Shown here: piece by piece, positions 61,199 to 64,000 of the stretch
Layout of the letters: each line of letters opens with the position of its first letter
How positions within the stretch are numbered: the stretch's first letter is position 1
Assembly: GCF_014490745.1 (NCBI RefSeq)
Contig: NZ_LZEU01000001.1
Location: forward strand, 558,001-622,000
Reading direction: 5' to 3'
Origin: Pseudomonas alcaligenes
GTDB taxonomy: Bacteria; Pseudomonadota; Gammaproteobacteria; Pseudomonadales; Pseudomonadaceae
Length of the DNA: 64,000 bases
Notes under the pieces: generated by a model
Database searches by the model: none
Told to the model about the DNA's origin: nothing
What the model saw: only the letters and a program-made list of their open reading frames with translations
Program-made: the position numbers and the translations under genes

Positions 61199-63072
61199 GC
61201 GGCGGGGCGCGCATCCAGCTGCTGAGTCCGCGGCTGGCCAACCAGATTGCTGCCGGCGAAGTGGTCGAGCGGCCAGCCTCGGTGATCAAGGAGCTGCTGG
61301 AAAACAGCCTGGATGCCGGCGCCAAGCGCATCGACGTGGAAGTCGAGCAGGGTGGCATCAAGCTGCTGCGGGTGCGCGACGACGGCGGCGGCATTCCGGC
61401 CGATGACCTGCCGCTGGCCCTGGCCCGGCATGCCACCAGCAAGATCCGCGAACTGGAAGATCTGGAAGCGGTATCCAGCCTAGGTTTCCGCGGCGAGGCG
61501 CTGGCTTCCATCAGCTCGGTGGCGCGCCTGACCATGACCTCGCGTACCGCCGACGCCGAGCAGGCCTGGCAGGTGGAAACCGAAGGCCGCGACATGCAGG
61601 CGCGAGTGCAGCCGGCGGCGCATCCGGTCGGCACCTCGGTGGAGGTGCGCGACCTGTTCTTCAATACCCCGGCGCGGCGCAAGTTCCTGCGCGCCGAGAA
61701 GACCGAATTCGATCACCTGCAGGATGTGATCAAGAAACTGGCTCTGGCCCGTTTCGACGTGGCCTTCCACCTGCGTCACAACGCCAAGACCGTATTCGCC
61801 CTGCACGAGGCGCCGGACGAAATCGGCCGCGCCCGTCGTGTGGCCAGCGTCTGTGGTTCGGCCTTCCTCGAGCAGGCGCTGCCCATCGAGGTGGAGCGCA
61901 ACGGCCTGCGCCTGTGGGGCTGGGTTGGCCTGCCGACCTTCTCGCGCAGCCAGGCCGACCTGCAGTATTTCTACGTCAACGGGCGCATGGTGCGCGACAA
62001 GCTGGTCGCCCATGCGGTGCGCCAGGCATACCGCGACGTGCTGTTCAACGGCCGGCATCCGACCTTTGTGCTGTTCCTCGAGATCGATCCGAGCGTGGTC
62101 GACGTCAACGTGCACCCGACCAAGCACGAAGTGCGCTTCCGCGAGAGCCGCATGGTGCATGACTTCCTCTACGGCACCCTGCACCGGGCACTGGGCGAGG
62201 TGCGGCCGGAAGACCAGCTGGCTGCCCCGGCAGCGGTCAGCCAGATGGTGCGCCCCACGGGCCAGGCGGCCGGCGAGTTCGGCCCGCAGGGCGAGATGGG
62301 CCTGGCTGCCAGCGTGCTGGAACAGCCGGCGGCGCCATCGTCGGTGTGGCGCTCGCCCGGTGCCGGTTATCAGGCACCGCGGCCCGAGTCCTTCGTGCCT
62401 GCCGCCGAGGCCCAGGGGGCCTATCGCGAGTATTTCGCGCCGCTGCCCGAGGCTGTGCCGGCCGGCCTGCCGCAGACCCAGGGCGATATCCCGCCGCTGG
62501 GCTACGCCCTGGCTCAGCTCAAGGGCGTGTACATCCTCGCCGAGAATGCCCAGGGCATGGTGCTGGTGGATATGCACGCTGCTCATGAGCGGATCACCTA
62601 CGAGCGGCTGAAGACCGCCATGGCCTGCGAGGGGCTGCGCGGCCAGCCGCTGCTGGTGCCGGAGTCGATTGCCCTGAGCCAGCGCGAGGCCGACTGCGCC
62701 GAGGAGCATGGCGACTGGTTCCAGCGCCTGGGCTTCGAGTTGCAGCGCCTGGGCGAGGAGAGCCTGGCGATCCGCCAGATCCCGGCCCTGCTCAAGCAGG
62801 CCGAAGCCACCCAGCTGGTGCGCGATGTGCTCGCCGATCTGCTGGAATACGGCACCAGTGACCGCATCCAGGCCCATCTCAACGAGCTGCTGGCGACCAT
62901 GGCCTGCCACGGCGCAGTGCGCGCCAACCGGCGCCTGACCATCCCCGAGATGAACGGCCTGCTGCGCGACATGGAGCAGACCGAGCGCAGTGGCCAGTGC
63001 AACCATGGTCGGCCGACCTGGACGCAGCTGGGTATGGATGATCTCGACAAGCTGTTCCTGCGCGGTCGCTGA
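61195..63072 (+). CDS. mutL: DNA mismatch repair protein MutL
   Basis: Couples MutS mismatch recognition to strand removal. It has 625 residues: a GHKL ATPase ([34 protein letters not shown]), a proline-rich linker, and a C-terminal dimerisation/endonuclease region with [13 protein letters not shown], a near-match to the DQHAx2Ex4E endonuclease motif (Q replaced by M). The start overlaps the amiB stop. Upstream gene order is as in P. aeruginosa. Confidence 0.96.
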   Translation: MSGGARIQLLSPRLANQIAAGEVVERPASVIKELLENSLDAGAKRIDVEVEQGGIKLLRVRDDGGGIPADDLPLALARHATSKIRELEDLEAVSSLGFRGEALASISSVARLTMTSRTADAEQAWQVETEGRDMQARVQPAAHPVGTSVEVRDLFFNTPARRKFLRAEKTEFDHLQDVIKKLALARFDVAFHLRHNAKTVFALHEAPDEIGRARRVASVCGSAFLEQALPIEVERNGLRLWGWVGLPTFSRSQADLQYFYVNGRMVRDKLVAHAVRQAYRDVLFNGRHPTFVLFLEIDPSVVDVNVHPTKHEVRFRESRMVHDFLYGTLHRALGEVRPEDQLAAPAAVSQMVRPTGQAAGEFGPQGEMGLAASVLEQPAAPSSVWRSPGAGYQAPRPESFVPAAEAQGAYREYFAPLPEAVPAGLPQTQGDIPPLGYALAQLKGVYILAENAQGMVLVDMHAAHERITYERLKTAMACEGLRGQPLLVPESIALSQREADCAEEHGDWFQRLGFELQRLGEESLAIRQIPALLKQAEATQLVRDVLADLLEYGTSDRIQAHLNELLATMACHGAVRANRRLTIPEMNGLLRDMEQTERSGQCNHGRPTWTQLGMDDLDKLFLRGR

Positions 63073-63105
63073 GTCGACACCTATTGCGCCTGGAGCGCCT
63101 CTTCG

Positions 63106-64000
63106 ATGTCTCAACTGCCTCCCGCCATCTTCCTGATGGGCCCGACCGCAGCCGGCAAGACCGACCTGGCCCTGGCGCTGGCCGATGCCTTGCCTTGCGA
63201 GCTGATCAGCGTGGATTCGGCGCTGATCTACCGCGGTATGGATATCGGCACGGCCAAGCCGGATCGCGCCACCCTTGAGCGTTATCCGCACCGCCTGATC
63301 GATATCCGCGACCCGGCCGAGAGCTACTCGGCGGCCGAGTTCCGCGCTGACGCCCTGGCGGCCATGGCGGAGATCACAGCGCGCGGGCGCATTCCGCTGC
63401 TGGTCGGCGGCACCATGTTGTATTTCAAGGCGTTGCTGGAAGGCCTGGCCGATATGCCCAGTGCTGACCCCGTGGTGCGCGCCGAGCTGGAGGCGCGGGC
63501 GGCCGTCGAGGGTTGGGAGGCGCTGCACCGCGAGCTGGCGGCGGTCGATCCTGAGTCGGCGGCGCGAATTCACCCCAACGACCCGCAGCGCCTGACCCGG
63601 GCGCTGGAGGTCTACCGTGTCAGCGGCCTCAGCATGACCGCCCATCGGCAGCGCCAGGCTGCGCAAAATAGCGGTTTAGACGCGCCGGAAATGGCGCATT
63701 TGCCTTATACTGTGGCGCAATTCGCCATAGCTCCGACGCAGCGCCAGGTGCTGCATGCGCGTATCGCGCAACGTTTTCACCTGATGCTGGAACAGGGCTT
63801 CGTCGAAGAGGTCGAAGCGTTGCGCCTGCGGGGCGACCTGCATGCGGGATTGCCGTCGATCCGCGCGGTGGGCTATCGCCAGGTATGGGATTACCTGGAC
63901 GGGCGCCTCGGCCGCGAGGACATGGCGGAACGGGGGATCATCGCCACACGCCAGTTGGCCAAGCGCCAGTTCACCTGGTTGCGCAGCTGGGCAGCCCTGG
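63106..64000 (+). CDS. miaA: tRNA dimethylallyltransferase MiaA (truncated by window end)
   Basis: Adds dimethylallyl to A37 of tRNAs reading U-starting codons. 298 residues are visible from ATG 63106, with GGAG about 10 bases upstream. The P-loop [19 protein letters not shown] and the motifs [18 protein letters not shown] and [15 protein letters not shown] are intact. It runs off the right edge before the stop. Its position after mutL (and before hfq in relatives) is standard. Confidence 0.96.
   Translation, partial: MSQLPPAIFLMGPTAAGKTDLALALADALPCELISVDSALIYRGMDIGTAKPDRATLERYPHRLIDIRDPAESYSAAEFRADALAAMAEITARGRIPLLVGGTMLYFKALLEGLADMPSADPVVRAELEARAAVEGWEALHRELAAVDPESAARIHPNDPQRLTRALEVYRVSGLSMTAHRQRQAAQNSGLDAPEMAHLPYTVAQFAIAPTQRQVLHARIAQRFHLMLEQGFVEEVEALRLRGDLHAGLPSIRAVGYRQVWDYLDGRLGREDMAERGIIATRQLAKRQFTWLRSWAAL

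Overview
The window is a GC-rich chromosomal segment from a Pseudomonas. Gene order and protein sequences match the P. aeruginosa block that carries dipA-aceFE-glnE-ilvE-waa (core LPS) and then waaA, serB-fimX-psd-rhdA-motAB-rsgA-orn-queG-nnr-tsaE-amiB-mutL-miaA. It is not P. aeruginosa itself: the order inside the LPS cluster differs, and a repeat family typical of other pseudomonads is present. No rRNA, tRNA, CRISPR array or complete insertion sequence was seen.

Layout. 1-881: the N-terminal part of an AT-richer RHS/YD-repeat gene, an accessory gene abutting conserved chromosome. 1282-5575: msrA, the c-di-GMP phosphodiesterase dipA, a small exported protein and a 78-residue ORF. 5772-10084: aceF and aceE (pyruvate dehydrogenase), divergent from glnE across an intergenic region holding two matching palindromes. 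13297-32452: ilvE, then a long, tightly overlapping LPS operon. It has two heptosyltransferases (waaF, waaC), the first outer-core glycosyltransferase (waaG), four kinase-like proteins, a carbamoyltransferase, wapH, two further GT-B-like proteins where P. aeruginosa has other genes, and the O-antigen ligase waaL. A convergent kinase-like gene follows, then msbA-mig-14-dnpA. 32671-39740: hldE, a degenerate Nudix-like protein, an aldo/keto reductase plus FAD oxidoreductase pair, an SMR efflux gene divergent from its likely LysR regulator, and waaA.

39702-51684: a YdjM-like membrane protein, an SMP/YtjB-like membrane protein divergent from serB, fimX, a PilZ-like partner gene, an HPP membrane protein coupled to psd, rhdA and an HDOD protein. 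51804-64000: motAB behind a good FliA (sigma-28) type promoter, rsgA, a membrane-anchored methyltransferase, orn, queG, nnr-tsaE, amiB-mutL and a truncated miaA.

Themes. Most of the window builds or exports lipopolysaccharide: heptose activation (hldE), Kdo transfer (waaA), core assembly and phosphorylation, lipid A-core flipping (msbA), O-antigen ligation (waaL), and surface modification or peptide resistance (mig-14, dnpA). A second theme is c-di-GMP and motility: dipA makes pGpG, orn degrades it, fimX reads c-di-GMP for type IV pili, and motAB drive the flagellum.

The most unusual non-coding features are a four-copy, MITE-like inverted-terminal-repeat element whose ends coincide with stop codons, twin operator-like palindromes upstream of aceE, and nine-base homopolymer runs inside fimX and dnpA that could act as slippage sites.
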